This document shows, piece after piece, positions 29,200 to 37,135 of a DNA stretch of 64,000 bases. The stretch spans positions 1 to 64,000 of the forward strand of contig NZ_JAVBXX010000017.1 of the NCBI RefSeq assembly GCF_030824335.1, written 5' to 3'. The notes under the pieces are model-generated. The model saw nothing but the letters and a program-made list of their open reading frames with translations, ran no database searches and had not been told where the DNA came from. Position 1 is the stretch's first letter. Every line of letters begins with the position of its first letter. The translations under genes and the position numbers were made by a program. Source of the DNA: Azonexus sp. GTDB taxonomy: Bacteria > Pseudomonadota > Gammaproteobacteria > Burkholderiales > Rhodocyclaceae.

Positions 29200-30936
29200 T
29201 TACAAGCCTTGGCTGCGCAGAAACAGCAGGCCGATCAGGCTCAGGGAAAGCAGTCCCGTCAGGCATTTCCAGAAAAGCACCGGATCGCGTTCAATCAGTG
29301 GCGGGTGTTGTGAGCGGCAAAATTGGTTGCCCGGGAATTTCAGGTCGTAAGCCAATTCCGAAACAGCTTCCTGGCGTTTCGCCGGTGTCGGGTGCAGCGC
29401 CTTGCCGAGAACGGCATCCACCCAGGCCGGCAAATCCGTCCGGTGGTGCCGTAAGGGAATGTAGCGCAGGCGGCGCAGGTCCGCCGCCTGGCGGACCCTC
29501 GCCGCATTCAGGCCGTAGGGCAACTGGCCGCTGAGCATCTGATAGGCAATGGCGGCAAGCGAAAAAAGATCCGCTTGTGTTGTCGCCTCATCGCCAAGCA
29601 GGCACTCGGGGGCGAGGTACTGCAAGGTTCCAGGCGGTGTTTCCGTGGGCAAGCTGCCTGCTCCTTCAGCCAGACCAGCAACGTGTACGCTGGCCAGATC
29701 GATCAGTTTGACCGTGCCATGCTGATCAATCATCACGTTTTCCGGGCGTAAATCGCGGTGGATCATTTCCCGGCGATGCAGCGCCTGCAGACCATTGGCG
29801 ATCTGCTCGACAATACTGCGCACAGCTTCAAGCGTGGGCAGTGGGTGGTCGATCATCCACTGCGCCAGTGTCTGGCCTTCGATGTATTCCAGTGCGACAT
29901 AGAGATGGGTACGCGGTCGGTCGCTCGCCCAGGCCTTGACGACGTGAGGACTGTCGACACGGCGGGCCACCCACTCTTCAAGGACGAAGCCGTCGAGATA
30001 ATGCGGGTCGGTTCGCAGGTCGACCGAAGGCGTCTTCAGCACGACTTGCTGACCACTGCTGTCGTCAAGTGCAAGATGCAGGTGGCTGCGGGCGCTGACC
30101 TGCAAAGCGCGGACGATGGTGAATCCTTCGAAGCGCATGCGCGGCGACAGTTGCGGCGGCAACAGCCGTTCTTCCCGGCGTAACTGGGTTTGCGGTGTCT
30201 CATCTTCCGGTAGTTCGTCAATGCGCAACAACTGCAGCGTCGCATCGTCGTCGCTGCCATGTGCCCGGGCGTCCGCCACCAGTTCGGCTGCGGCGGCATC
30301 GAGGTCGTCAGCATGGCGCGTCAGTGCTGCATGAATTGCTGCTGGCCCGAGATGCGTGCAGGCGCCATCGGTGGCGAGAATATAGATTTCGCCTACTGCT
30401 GCTTCCCAGTTGCGGTAGTCGATTTCGACATGTGCGCCGGTACCCAGCGCACGCGCCAGATAGCTTTCCGAGGCCGAAAGGCATGCCCGGTGATCTTCCG
30501 TCAATTGCTCGAGTGCCTGGGCATGCAGACGGTAAATACGCGAGTCGCCGACATGCAGCAGGTGCAGTTCCCGTCCCTTGAGAATCAGGGCGCTGAACGT
30601 GCAGACGTAGCCCCGATCCTTGTCGAATCGGGCATCGCTGCGCATCGTCTGGCCGTGCAACCAGGCATTGGTAGCCGCCAGTACGCGCTGGGCCGAGCGG
30701 CGAACCGTCCATGCTTCGGCGGTGGCGTAGTAATCGTCGAGGAAGGAACGGACGGCGGTTTCGCTGGCCAGGTGGCTGACGCGGCTGGAACTGATGCCGT
30801 CGGCCAGCGCCAGGACGATTCCCTTGCTGCTACGCAGATGGCCGGCAGGCAGCAATGCACCGTGGAAGTCCTGGTTCGTTGCGTGCGTACCGGCCAGCGA
30901 GTGCTGGCCGACCGAGACGCGGAGCGATTTGCGCAT
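29200..30936 (-). CDS. Fused PP2C-type phosphatase and Ser/Thr protein kinase, membrane-anchored
   Basis: A 578-residue protein. The N-terminal PP2C phosphatase domain (about 1-235) has metal-ligand motifs LALADGISSS, HVGDSRIYRL, LATDGAC and DDATLQLL. The kinase domain (about 265-530) has Lys in VVLKTPS, catalytic loop HRDLRPENV and YLAPEC. The magnesium motif is DLA instead of DFG, and the glycine loop is poorly conserved. A C-terminal membrane helix spans about 550-575. It sits 22 nt after the nitrite channel gene. Fused kinase/phosphatase genes recur in nitrate-assimilation operons as I recall, but their targets are not established. Confidence 0.88.
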   Translation of the reverse strand: MRKSLRVSVGQHSLAGTHATNQDFHGALLPAGHLRSSKGIVLALADGISSSRVSHLASETAVRSFLDDYYATAEAWTVRRSAQRVLAATNAWLHGQTMRSDARFDKDRGYVCTFSALILKGRELHLLHVGDSRIYRLHAQALEQLTEDHRACLSASESYLARALGTGAHVEIDYRNWEAAVGEIYILATDGACTHLGPAAIHAALTRHADDLDAAAAELVADARAHGSDDDATLQLLRIDELPEDETPQTQLRREERLLPPQLSPRMRFEGFTIVRALQVSARSHLHLALDDSSGQQVVLKTPSVDLRTDPHYLDGFVLEEWVARRVDSPHVVKAWASDRPRTHLYVALEYIEGQTLAQWMIDHPLPTLEAVRSIVEQIANGLQALHRREMIHRDLRPENVMIDQHGTVKLIDLASVHVAGLAEGAGSLPTETPPGTLQYLAPECLLGDEATTQADLFSLAAIAYQMLSGQLPYGLNAARVRQAADLRRLRYIPLRHHRTDLPAWVDAVLGKALHPTPAKRQEAVSELAYDLKFPGNQFCRSQHPPLIERDPVLFWKCLTGLLSLSLIGLLFLRSQGL

Positions 30937-30958
30937 GGCTGCCCGGTTTTTCTCTGGC

Positions 30959-31771
30959 TCAGGCGATCTTGCGTTTCGGTGCCGTCTTGTAGTGCGTGGA
31001 GTACAGTGTTGCGCCGACGAAAGTCAGACCACCAATCAGGTTGCCCAGTACGGTCGGAATTTCGTTCCAGATCATGTAGTCCATGAAAGTGAAGTTGCCA
31101 CCCAGCATCAGGCCCGACGGGAACAGGTACATATTGACGATGCTGTGCTCGAAACCCATGTAGAAAAATACCAGGATCGGCATCCACATTGCGATCACCT
31201 TGCCGGAAACGCTGGTGGACATCATTGCTGCGACGACGCCGGTCGAGACCATCCAGTTGCACATGACCGCACGCACGAACAGCGTCAGCATGCCGGCGGC
31301 CCCGTGAGCTGCATAACCAACCGTCCGGCCTTCGCCGATATGGCCGATTTTCTGGCCAACAGCATTCGGCGCCTCGGTGAAACCGTTGGTGAAGATGATC
31401 GCCATGAAAACAGCGACAGTCAGTGCGCCGGCAAAGTTGCCGACGAACACGAGCGACCAGTTGCGCATCACACCGCGCCAGGTAGCGCCCGGACGCTTGT
31501 CGAAAACAGCCAGGGGGGCCAGGGTGAAAACGCCGGTGAGCAGGTCGAAGCCGAGCAGGTAGAGCATGCAGAAGCCGACCGGGAAGAGTAGTGCGCCGAT
31601 CAGCGGATTGCCGGTATTTACCGATACGGTGACAGCAAAGGCTGCGGCAAGTGCGAGGATGGCACCGGCCATGTAGGCGCGGACCAGCGTATCGCGGGTA
31701 GACATCAGGAGTTTCGATTCACCGGCGTCGACCATTTTGGTGACGAATTCGGCAGGTGCAAGGTAGGCCAT
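30959..31771 (-). CDS. Formate/nitrite channel (FNT family, probably nitrite)
   Basis: A 270-residue, six-helix protein beginning MAYLAPAEFVTKMVDAG. It has the family motifs NWSLVFVGNFAGA and FEHSIVNMYLFPSG, the latter holding the central-pore His of FocA/NirC. ATG 31771 follows AGAGGAAC, so a longer in-frame reading upstream was rejected. In this nirBD operon its likely role is nitrite import, with export to avoid toxicity also possible; formate transport cannot be excluded from sequence alone. Confidence 0.9.
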   Translation of the reverse strand: MAYLAPAEFVTKMVDAGESKLLMSTRDTLVRAYMAGAILALAAAFAVTVSVNTGNPLIGALLFPVGFCMLYLLGFDLLTGVFTLAPLAVFDKRPGATWRGVMRNWSLVFVGNFAGALTVAVFMAIIFTNGFTEAPNAVGQKIGHIGEGRTVGYAAHGAAGMLTLFVRAVMCNWMVSTGVVAAMMSTSVSGKVIAMWMPILVFFYMGFEHSIVNMYLFPSGLMLGGNFTFMDYMIWNEIPTVLGNLIGGLTFVGATLYSTHYKTAPKRKIA

Positions 31772-31800
31772 GCTTGTTCCTCTCGGGATGTTGGCGTGAT

Positions 31801-32139
31801 TCAGGACACGGCGACGAACACGTCTTCGTCGCGGATTTGTACGGAGTAGGTGCGGACTGAGTGTTCCGGGGTCTCCAGACACTCACCCGTGCTCAGGTCG
31901 AAGTGGTTCTTGTACAGCGGCGAGGCGACGACGATCCGTTCGCCGAGGTTGCCCAGCAGGCCGCGTGACAGCACGCTTGCGCCGGAACGCGGATCAATGT
32001 TGTCGATGGCGTGATAGCTGGCGGCGCCCAGACGAAAAATCGCGATGTGGCGGTCGTCGACCAAGGCGCAGACGCCGGTACCGGGAAGGATGTCGGCGGT
32101 CTTGCAAACCGCCGTCCAGTGCAGCTTGTTTGTTGTCAT
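31801..32139 (-). CDS. nirD: Assimilatory nitrite reductase small subunit NirD
   Basis: A 112-residue Rieske-fold protein. The usual Cys/His cluster ligands are absent (LYKNHFDLSTGECLETPEH), which is normal for NirD. It pairs with NirB for NADH-dependent nitrite-to-ammonium reduction in the cytoplasm. AGGAATCC precedes the ATG; 18 nt after nirB. Confidence 0.93.
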   Translation of the reverse strand: MTTNKLHWTAVCKTADILPGTGVCALVDDRHIAIFRLGAASYHAIDNIDPRSGASVLSRGLLGNLGERIVVASPLYKNHFDLSTGECLETPEHSVRTYSVQIRDEDVFVAVS

Positions 32140-32157
32140 GATGGATTCCTGTAGCGA

Positions 32158-34689
32158 TCAGAAGGTTAGCGGTTCAGCTGACGCGGTATCCCGTTCTTCG
32201 GGGTTGGCGGGACGAATCTGACCGCGTTCCCGGACAAAGACGATGCGCTGGTCGGCCTGCTCGCTGTTGATGAATGTGCGGAAGCGCTGGCGCACCGCCG
32301 GATCGGAGATCGCGGTTTTCCATTCACACTGGTAGGTATCCACCACGTGTTGCATTTGTGCCTCGAGTTCGCTGCCGATACCCAGGCTGTCATCAATCAG
32401 GACCTGCTTCAGGTAGTCGAGGCCACCTTCCAGGCTTTCGCGCCAGGTGCTGGTGCGCTGCAGCCGGTCGGCGGTCCGCACGTAGAACATCAGGAAGCGG
32501 TCGATCAGGCGGATCAGCCCGGCCTTGTCGAGATCGCTGGCGATCAGCTCGGCGTGGCGTGGTTTCATGCCGCCGTTGCCGCAGACGTAGAGATTCCAGC
32601 CGCGCTCGGTGGCGATGATGCCGATATCCTTGCCCTGTGCCTCGGCACATTCGCGGGTGCAACCGGAAACACCGAACTTGATCTTGTGCGGCGCGCGCAA
32701 GCCCTTGTAGCGGTTCTCCAGTTCGATAGCCAGGCCGACCGAATCGTCGACACCGAAGCGGCACCAGGTGCTGCCGACACAGCTTTTGACCGTGCGCAGC
32801 GATTTGCCATAGGCATGCCCGGATTCGAAGCCGGCGGCGATCAGTTCTTCCCAGATCGTCGGTAGTTGCTCGACGCGGGCGCCGAACAGGTCGACGCGCT
32901 GGCCGCCGGTGACCTTGGTGTAGAGGCCGTACTTCTTCGCTACCTGGCCGACCGCGATCAAGCCATCCGGCGTCACTTCGCCACCCGGCATGCGTGGCAC
33001 CACCGAATACGTGCCGTCCTTCTGGATGTTGCCGAGGAAATAATCGTTGCTGTCCTGCAGGCTGGCCAGTTCGTCTTTGAGCACGAACTCGTTCCAGCAG
33101 GAGGCGAAGATCGAGGCCGCCGTCGGCTTGCAGATATCGCAGCCGAGACCGTTGCCGTGTTGCGCAAGCAGATCCTCGAAGCTGCGGATTTCGCCGACCC
33201 GGATCAGGTGAAAGAGCTCCTGGCGCGAATACGGGAAATGTTCGCAAATATGGTTGTTGACCGTAAGACCCAGACGCGCCATCTCGGCCTTCATGATCTG
33301 CGTCACCAGCGGTACGCAACCGCCGCAGGCAGCGCCAGCCTTGGTGCAGGATTTGATCTGGGCGATGCTGGTCGCTCCGTCGGCGACTGCTGCGCAGATC
33401 TGGCCTTTGCTGACATTGTTGCAGGAGCAGATCTGGGCGTTGTCCGGCAGTGCGTCGGGGCCGAGCCCCGGCTTGGCCTTGCCATCGCTCGCGGGGAGTA
33501 CGAGGAATTCGGGATTCTCCGGCAGGGCGATGCCATTCAGCGTCATCTGCAGCAGGGTGCCGTATTCGTCGGCATTGCCCACCAGCACGGCGCCAAGCAG
33601 GTGTTTGCCATCCTCGCTGACGACAATTTTCTTGTACACCTGTTTGCATTCGTCGGTGTAGCGGAAGCTGCGGCAGCCAGGTGTCTTGCCTTGGGCGTCG
33701 CCGATGCTGGCAACGTCGACACCCATCAGCTTGAGCTTGGTGCTCAGGTCGGCGCCACCGAAGGCCGCGCTCGTTTGTCCGGAGAGATGGCGGGCGACCA
33801 CACGGGCCATTTCATAGCCGGGGGCGACGAGGCCGAACAACTGGTCGCGCCAGGCGGCACATTCACCGATTGCATAAATCTCCGGGTCGCTGGTCAGGCA
33901 GTGGTCATCAATCGCAATGCCGCCGCGGGGGCCAACGGCCAGGGCGTTCTGCCGGGCCAGTTCATCGCGCGGCCGGATGCCGGCAGAGAAGACGATCATG
34001 TCGGCTTCAAGGTGGAAACCGTCGTCGAACACCATGCGATGTCGGGCCGTTGCGCCGTCCCGGATTTCCTGGGTGCTGCGGCTGGTATGGACGCGGACGC
34101 CGAGTGCCTCGATCTTGCTGCGCAGCACACGCCCACCATCATCATCGACCTGAACGGCCATCAGGCGCGGCGCGAATTCAACGACATGGGTTTCCAAGCC
34201 GAGGTCGCGCAAGGCCTTGGCGCATTCCAGCCCCAGCAGACCGCCGCCGATGACCACGCCACTGCGCGAAAGCGCACCGGATGCCTGCATGGCCTCGAGG
34301 TCTTCGATGGTGCGATAGACGAAGCAGTGTTTGCGATCATTGCCCTTGATCGCCGGCACGTAGGGGTAGGAGCCGGTGGCCAGCACCAGCTTGTCATAGG
34401 ACAGGGTTTCGCCGTCCTGTGTCGAGACCGTCTTGCGGCGGCGATCGATCGCCACGGCCCGGCTTTTCAGGCGAATGCGGAATCCGCTTTTGCTAAAAAA
34501 GCCATCGTCTGCAAGCGCGAGATCGGCAGCGGTTTTTCCAGCAAAGAACTCGGACAGGTGTACCCGGTCGTAGGCCATTCGCGGTTCCTCGCACAGGACC
34601 GTGACCTCCGCACCCGGAAGCTGGATTTGATGTAATTCTTCAAGAAATTTGTGGCCCACCATGCCGTGGCCGATGACGATTATCTTCAT
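32158..34689 (-). CDS. nirB: NADH-dependent nitrite reductase large subunit NirB
   Basis: An 843-residue cytoplasmic enzyme. An FAD/NAD(P) oxidoreductase domain (about 1-300; GHGMVGHKFLEEL, VIGGGLLGLECA) is followed by a BFD-type [2Fe-2S] domain (CSCNNVSKGQIC...CGGC). The sulfite/nitrite-reductase domain has siroheme-[4Fe-4S] ligands CVGSTWC and CTREC (C-X5-C-Xn-C-X3-C). It reduces nitrite to ammonium with six electrons from NADH. First gene of the nirB-nirD-FNT-kinase operon, with a 347-bp regulatory region upstream. No nitrate reductase gene is in the window. Confidence 0.96.
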   Translation of the reverse strand: MKIIVIGHGMVGHKFLEELHQIQLPGAEVTVLCEEPRMAYDRVHLSEFFAGKTAADLALADDGFFSKSGFRIRLKSRAVAIDRRRKTVSTQDGETLSYDKLVLATGSYPYVPAIKGNDRKHCFVYRTIEDLEAMQASGALSRSGVVIGGGLLGLECAKALRDLGLETHVVEFAPRLMAVQVDDDGGRVLRSKIEALGVRVHTSRSTQEIRDGATARHRMVFDDGFHLEADMIVFSAGIRPRDELARQNALAVGPRGGIAIDDHCLTSDPEIYAIGECAAWRDQLFGLVAPGYEMARVVARHLSGQTSAAFGGADLSTKLKLMGVDVASIGDAQGKTPGCRSFRYTDECKQVYKKIVVSEDGKHLLGAVLVGNADEYGTLLQMTLNGIALPENPEFLVLPASDGKAKPGLGPDALPDNAQICSCNNVSKGQICAAVADGATSIAQIKSCTKAGAACGGCVPLVTQIMKAEMARLGLTVNNHICEHFPYSRQELFHLIRVGEIRSFEDLLAQHGNGLGCDICKPTAASIFASCWNEFVLKDELASLQDSNDYFLGNIQKDGTYSVVPRMPGGEVTPDGLIAVGQVAKKYGLYTKVTGGQRVDLFGARVEQLPTIWEELIAAGFESGHAYGKSLRTVKSCVGSTWCRFGVDDSVGLAIELENRYKGLRAPHKIKFGVSGCTRECAEAQGKDIGIIATERGWNLYVCGNGGMKPRHAELIASDLDKAGLIRLIDRFLMFYVRTADRLQRTSTWRESLEGGLDYLKQVLIDDSLGIGSELEAQMQHVVDTYQCEWKTAISDPAVRQRFRTFINSEQADQRIVFVRERGQIRPANPEERDTASAEPLTF

Positions 34690-34799
34690 GATTGGTATTG
34701 CCCAGCCACTTCGGAAGGGCTTCGCGCATTACCTCGATAGCCGGTGAATGCCGGTTATCTGCATGAAGGCCTCCGCGATTTGCGGCGCATTGTCGGTTT

Positions 34800-34839
34800 G
34801 GAATTGCCGGATGGGGAAAAGTTGATCCATCCGGATTCC
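34800..34839 (-). promoter_or_regulatory. Alternative terminator-like stem in the nirB leader
   Basis: On the - strand GGAAT-CCGGATGG pairs with CCATCCGG-(CA)-ATTCC across a 12-base loop, an 8-bp stem extended by 5 bp past a two-base bulge. Its 5' arm shares three bases with the P2 hairpin, so the two compete. There is no U-run after it, so it is not a textbook intrinsic terminator. Confidence 0.5.
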
Positions 34840-34886
34840 GCCGTCTTTGGCGGAGGCTGCTGCCCGGTGCTGCGTTGCACTCGGGC
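34837..34886 (-). promoter_or_regulatory. Twin hexaloop leader RNA, probable NasR/NasT (ANTAR) antitermination target
   Basis: The nirB leader folds into two hairpins. P1 (34886-34862) is a 9-bp stem with one bulged A and the loop AACGCA. P2 (34854-34837) is a 6-bp TCCGCC/GGCGGA stem with the loop AAAGAC. Both loops are six bases with A at position 1 and G at position 4, the published signature of ANTAR-domain targets such as the Klebsiella nasF leader. They are joined by a 7-nt linker. The predicted sigma-54 start lies at the first base of P1, also as in nasF. Confidence 0.75.
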
Positions 34887-34897
34887 GGCAAGGTCTA

Positions 34898-34913
34898 AGC
34901 ATGATTTGTGCCA
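34898..34913 (-). promoter_or_regulatory. Sigma-54 promoter for nirB
   Basis: TGGCACAAATCATGCT on the - strand matches the -24/-12 consensus (TGGCAC-N5-TTGCW) at ten of twelve fixed positions, with correct GG-to-GC spacing. The expected start is near 34887, giving a nirB leader of about 198 nt. Sigma-54 promoters under NtrC are usual for nitrate/nitrite assimilation genes. Confidence 0.78.
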
Positions 34914-34975
34914 GTCAAGATATCCCCGGTTTTGCCCACTACTGAACAAAAAGCGCTGAATTCAACTGGGGGCTT

Positions 34976-35013
34976 TGCACCACAAGCGTGCCCGGTGCGG
35001 CCAATATGGTGCG
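34976..35013 (-). promoter_or_regulatory. NtrC-like enhancer sites upstream of nirB
   Basis: The site at 34976-34992 (- strand GGCACGCTTGTGGTGCA) matches the NtrC dyad TGCACY-N4-TGGTGCA at all but two fixed bases. A second, half-conserved site with GCACC-N4-TGG lies at 34997-35013. They centre about 97 and 118 bp upstream of the predicted sigma-54 start, the usual enhancer distance. Confidence 0.6.
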
Positions 35014-35036
35014 TTGCCAGACTTGCCCAGACAGCC

Positions 35037-35927
35037 CTACCACTTCATCTCGCCCTTGTTGACCTTGGCGCCGATGTCCAGCGCGATGCCCAGGCCGGCC
35101 TCGGGGTAGGCCTGACGCATCGTGGCGATCAGCGTCGCGGCGGCCTTCGCCCTGGCCAGTTCGCCTTCGAAGCGCTGCAGGTAATTGCGGGTGTAGTTGA
35201 TCGCGCTTGCGTCCAGCGGTGTGCCGGGGGCCATGTGGCCGGGGACGACGATGGCCGGGCGGCGCGCCTGCATCTCGTCAAGCTGGGCCAGCCAGGCCTG
35301 ACGCTCGGCGGCTGACTGCGTATCTGCGGTCCACACGTGCAGATTGCCAAAAACCGCGATGTTGCCGGCGATCGCCTGCAGCGACGGAATCCACACATAC
35401 GGCCGGTGTGCCAGCACGCCGGTGGTGCCGTGAATTTCGATCGTTTCGCCGTCTACCGTCAGCGTGTTGCCGGCGATGGCTTCCGGCACGATCGGCTGGC
35501 GCGGCGCGTTGGCGCCGAGCTTCGGTCCCCAGAAGGCGAGTTTGCCAGCCAGCTTGGCGGCAATCCGCTCGCGCACTGCCGGCGTCGTCAGCACCCGGGC
35601 TTGCGGGAAGATTTCCTTCAGCGTTTCGGCGCCGAAGTAGAAATCGGGATCGGCGTTGCTGATGAAGATCGTCTTCAGCGTGCGGCCGCTGTCGAGCACG
35701 TTGGCAGCGACGCGCAGTGCGTCGGCACGAGTGAAGCCGGTGTCGATGACCAGCGCCTCGGACTTGCCGCTGACGACGACGGCGTTGACGTGGAAGCTGC
35801 CGGCGTCGGCGTTATGGACCTTGAGGCTGAGCGGCGGGGTTTCCTGGGCGCCGGCATTGCCGGCGGCGATCAGGCCGAAGCTGAGTGCGGGCAGCGCCAG
35901 GCGCAGGAACTTGAAGGATGCAGACAT
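35037..35927 (-). CDS. Periplasmic metallo-beta-lactamase-fold protein with degenerate metal site
   Basis: A 296-residue protein with a signal peptide (cleavage near AGNAGAQ). The MBL fold is clear (VNAVVVSGKSEALVIDTGFTRADA; late VVPGHMAPG). The first metal motif, normally THxHxDH, reads SNADPDF (within ISNADPDFYFG), so the three His ligands are replaced by Asn, Asp and Phe while one Asp remains. Either it binds metal differently or it has lost hydrolase activity. It is divergent from a LysR gene that may control it. Confidence 0.8.
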   Translation of the reverse strand: MSASFKFLRLALPALSFGLIAAGNAGAQETPPLSLKVHNADAGSFHVNAVVVSGKSEALVIDTGFTRADALRVAANVLDSGRTLKTIFISNADPDFYFGAETLKEIFPQARVLTTPAVRERIAAKLAGKLAFWGPKLGANAPRQPIVPEAIAGNTLTVDGETIEIHGTTGVLAHRPYVWIPSLQAIAGNIAVFGNLHVWTADTQSAAERQAWLAQLDEMQARRPAIVVPGHMAPGTPLDASAINYTRNYLQRFEGELARAKAAATLIATMRQAYPEAGLGIALDIGAKVNKGEMKW

Positions 35928-35982
35928 GGTTTTCTCCGTGAGCGTTGATCAGTGACGGAGTGAATTCTATTGACCTTGTATC

Positions 35983-36020
35983 ACGCAAAAAACACCGTTC
36001 TGGTTTAATATTTATTGCGT
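35983..36020. promoter_or_regulatory. Possible LysR operator between divergent genes
   Basis: The 117-bp gap between the MBL-fold gene and the LysR gene holds the inverted arms ACGCAA (35983-35988) and TTGCGT (36015-36020) in an AT-rich stretch. LysR regulators often bind such dyads between divergent genes. Weak evidence. Confidence 0.35.
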
Positions 36021-36044
36021 AAATCGATGCAATTGGGAGCAAGC

Positions 36045-36959
36045 ATGGACCGTCTGACCGCCGCCAGTGTCTTCGTCAGCGTCGCCGAACACGGCAGCCT
36101 GACTCAGGCCGCCGAACAACTCGACATGTCGGTGGCGATGGTCAGCCGCTATCTCGCCGCCATCGAGAAGTGGCTCGGTGCCCGTCTGCTGCACCGGACG
36201 ACACGGCGCGTCAGTCTGACCGACGCCGGCCAGTCGGCGCTGCATTCGTGCCGGCAATTGCTCGGCCTCGCCGACGACATCGCACAGCAGGCCGGTGCCG
36301 CCAGCCAGGTGGCGCGCGGCACACTGCGCATCACCAGCGCGCTGTCCTTCGCCGAAGCGCAACTGGCGCCGGCGCTGGTCGACTTCCAGGCACGGCATCC
36401 GGAAGTCGCCGTCAACCTCTCGGCCACCGACCGCAGTGTCGACCTTGCTGCCGAGCGCATCGACCTTGCCGTGCGCATCACCAACACGCTCGAACCGACG
36501 CTGATCGCCCGTCCGCTGGCCGTCTGCCGCTCGGTGCTGTGCGCCGCGCCCTGCTACCTCGCCGCGCACCCGCCGATCCAGCACCCCGATGATCTGCAGC
36601 AACACCGTTGCCTCAGCCACAGTTTCGCCACGGGGGCTCGCTTCAATTTCCAGCGTGCCGGCGAGCGCATCGAAGTGCCGGTTAGTGAAAGCTTCTCGAC
36701 CAACGACACTGCGATCATGCGTAGCGCCGTTCTTGCCGGCGGCGGCATCGGCGTGCTGCCGACCTACTATGTCGGTGAAGACCTGCGCCAGGGCCGCTTG
36801 CTGCGCCTGCTACCCGATTGTGAACTCGATACCCTCGGCATCCACGCACTCTTCCTGTCCCGCCAGTACCAGCCGCTGGCGCTGCGTCTGCTGCTCGATT
36901 TTCTGGTCGAGCGTTTCGGCGGTGCGGTGCCGTTCTGGGATCGCTGGGCGGGGGCGTGA
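36045..36959 (+). CDS. LysR-family transcriptional regulator
   Basis: A 304-residue protein with an N-terminal winged HTH (MDRLTAASVFVSVAEHGSL, MSVAMVSRYLAAIEKWLGARLLHRTTRRVSLTDAG) and a LysR effector-binding domain (about 90-295). ATG 36045 follows GGGAGC; an earlier in-frame TTG was rejected. It probably regulates the divergent MBL-fold gene and itself. It is the last high-GC gene before the nuclease/helicase island. Confidence 0.92.
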   Translation: MDRLTAASVFVSVAEHGSLTQAAEQLDMSVAMVSRYLAAIEKWLGARLLHRTTRRVSLTDAGQSALHSCRQLLGLADDIAQQAGAASQVARGTLRITSALSFAEAQLAPALVDFQARHPEVAVNLSATDRSVDLAAERIDLAVRITNTLEPTLIARPLAVCRSVLCAAPCYLAAHPPIQHPDDLQQHRCLSHSFATGARFNFQRAGERIEVPVSESFSTNDTAIMRSAVLAGGGIGVLPTYYVGEDLRQGRLLRLLPDCELDTLGIHALFLSRQYQPLALRLLLDFLVERFGGAVPFWDRWAGA

Positions 36960-36995
36960 GTGTCTAAGAGTGGTGTTGGGGTCTGTAAATCGGCC

Positions 36996-37052
36996 AGAGC
37001 AGCCGTTGCTATACATTGCATCTCAAGTCAGTTCAAAACCATAGAGCAGCCG
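36996..37052 (+). repeat. Short direct repeat upstream of the OLD nuclease gene
   Basis: AGAGCAGCCG occurs at 36996-37005 and again at 37043-37052, with partly similar bases after each copy. It lies in the 176-bp gap before the defence genes and could be an operator or chance. No tRNA or clear att site is seen here. Confidence 0.35.
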
Positions 37053-37135
37053 CTACTCATTCATACATAGGCTCGCTCACCTCTAGGCAATGATGCGAGA
37101 ATAAAACATCAAAAAATTACGCCTTGGGGTGGGGT

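Noticed and set aside
31769..31882. N-terminal extension of the formate/nitrite channel reading
   Set aside because: The extra 37 residues are Arg/Pro-rich and overlap nirD; ATG 31771 has AGAGGAAC and fits the family start.
32866..34635. Long open frame (589 codons) opposite nirB
   Set aside because: Mirror of a conserved enzyme gene; composition is that of a shadow frame and no ribosome site or domain is visible.
36045..36959. LysR gene as part of the nuclease/helicase island
   Set aside because: Its GC-rich codon use matches the core genome and it faces the MBL-fold gene, so it belongs to that divergent pair.
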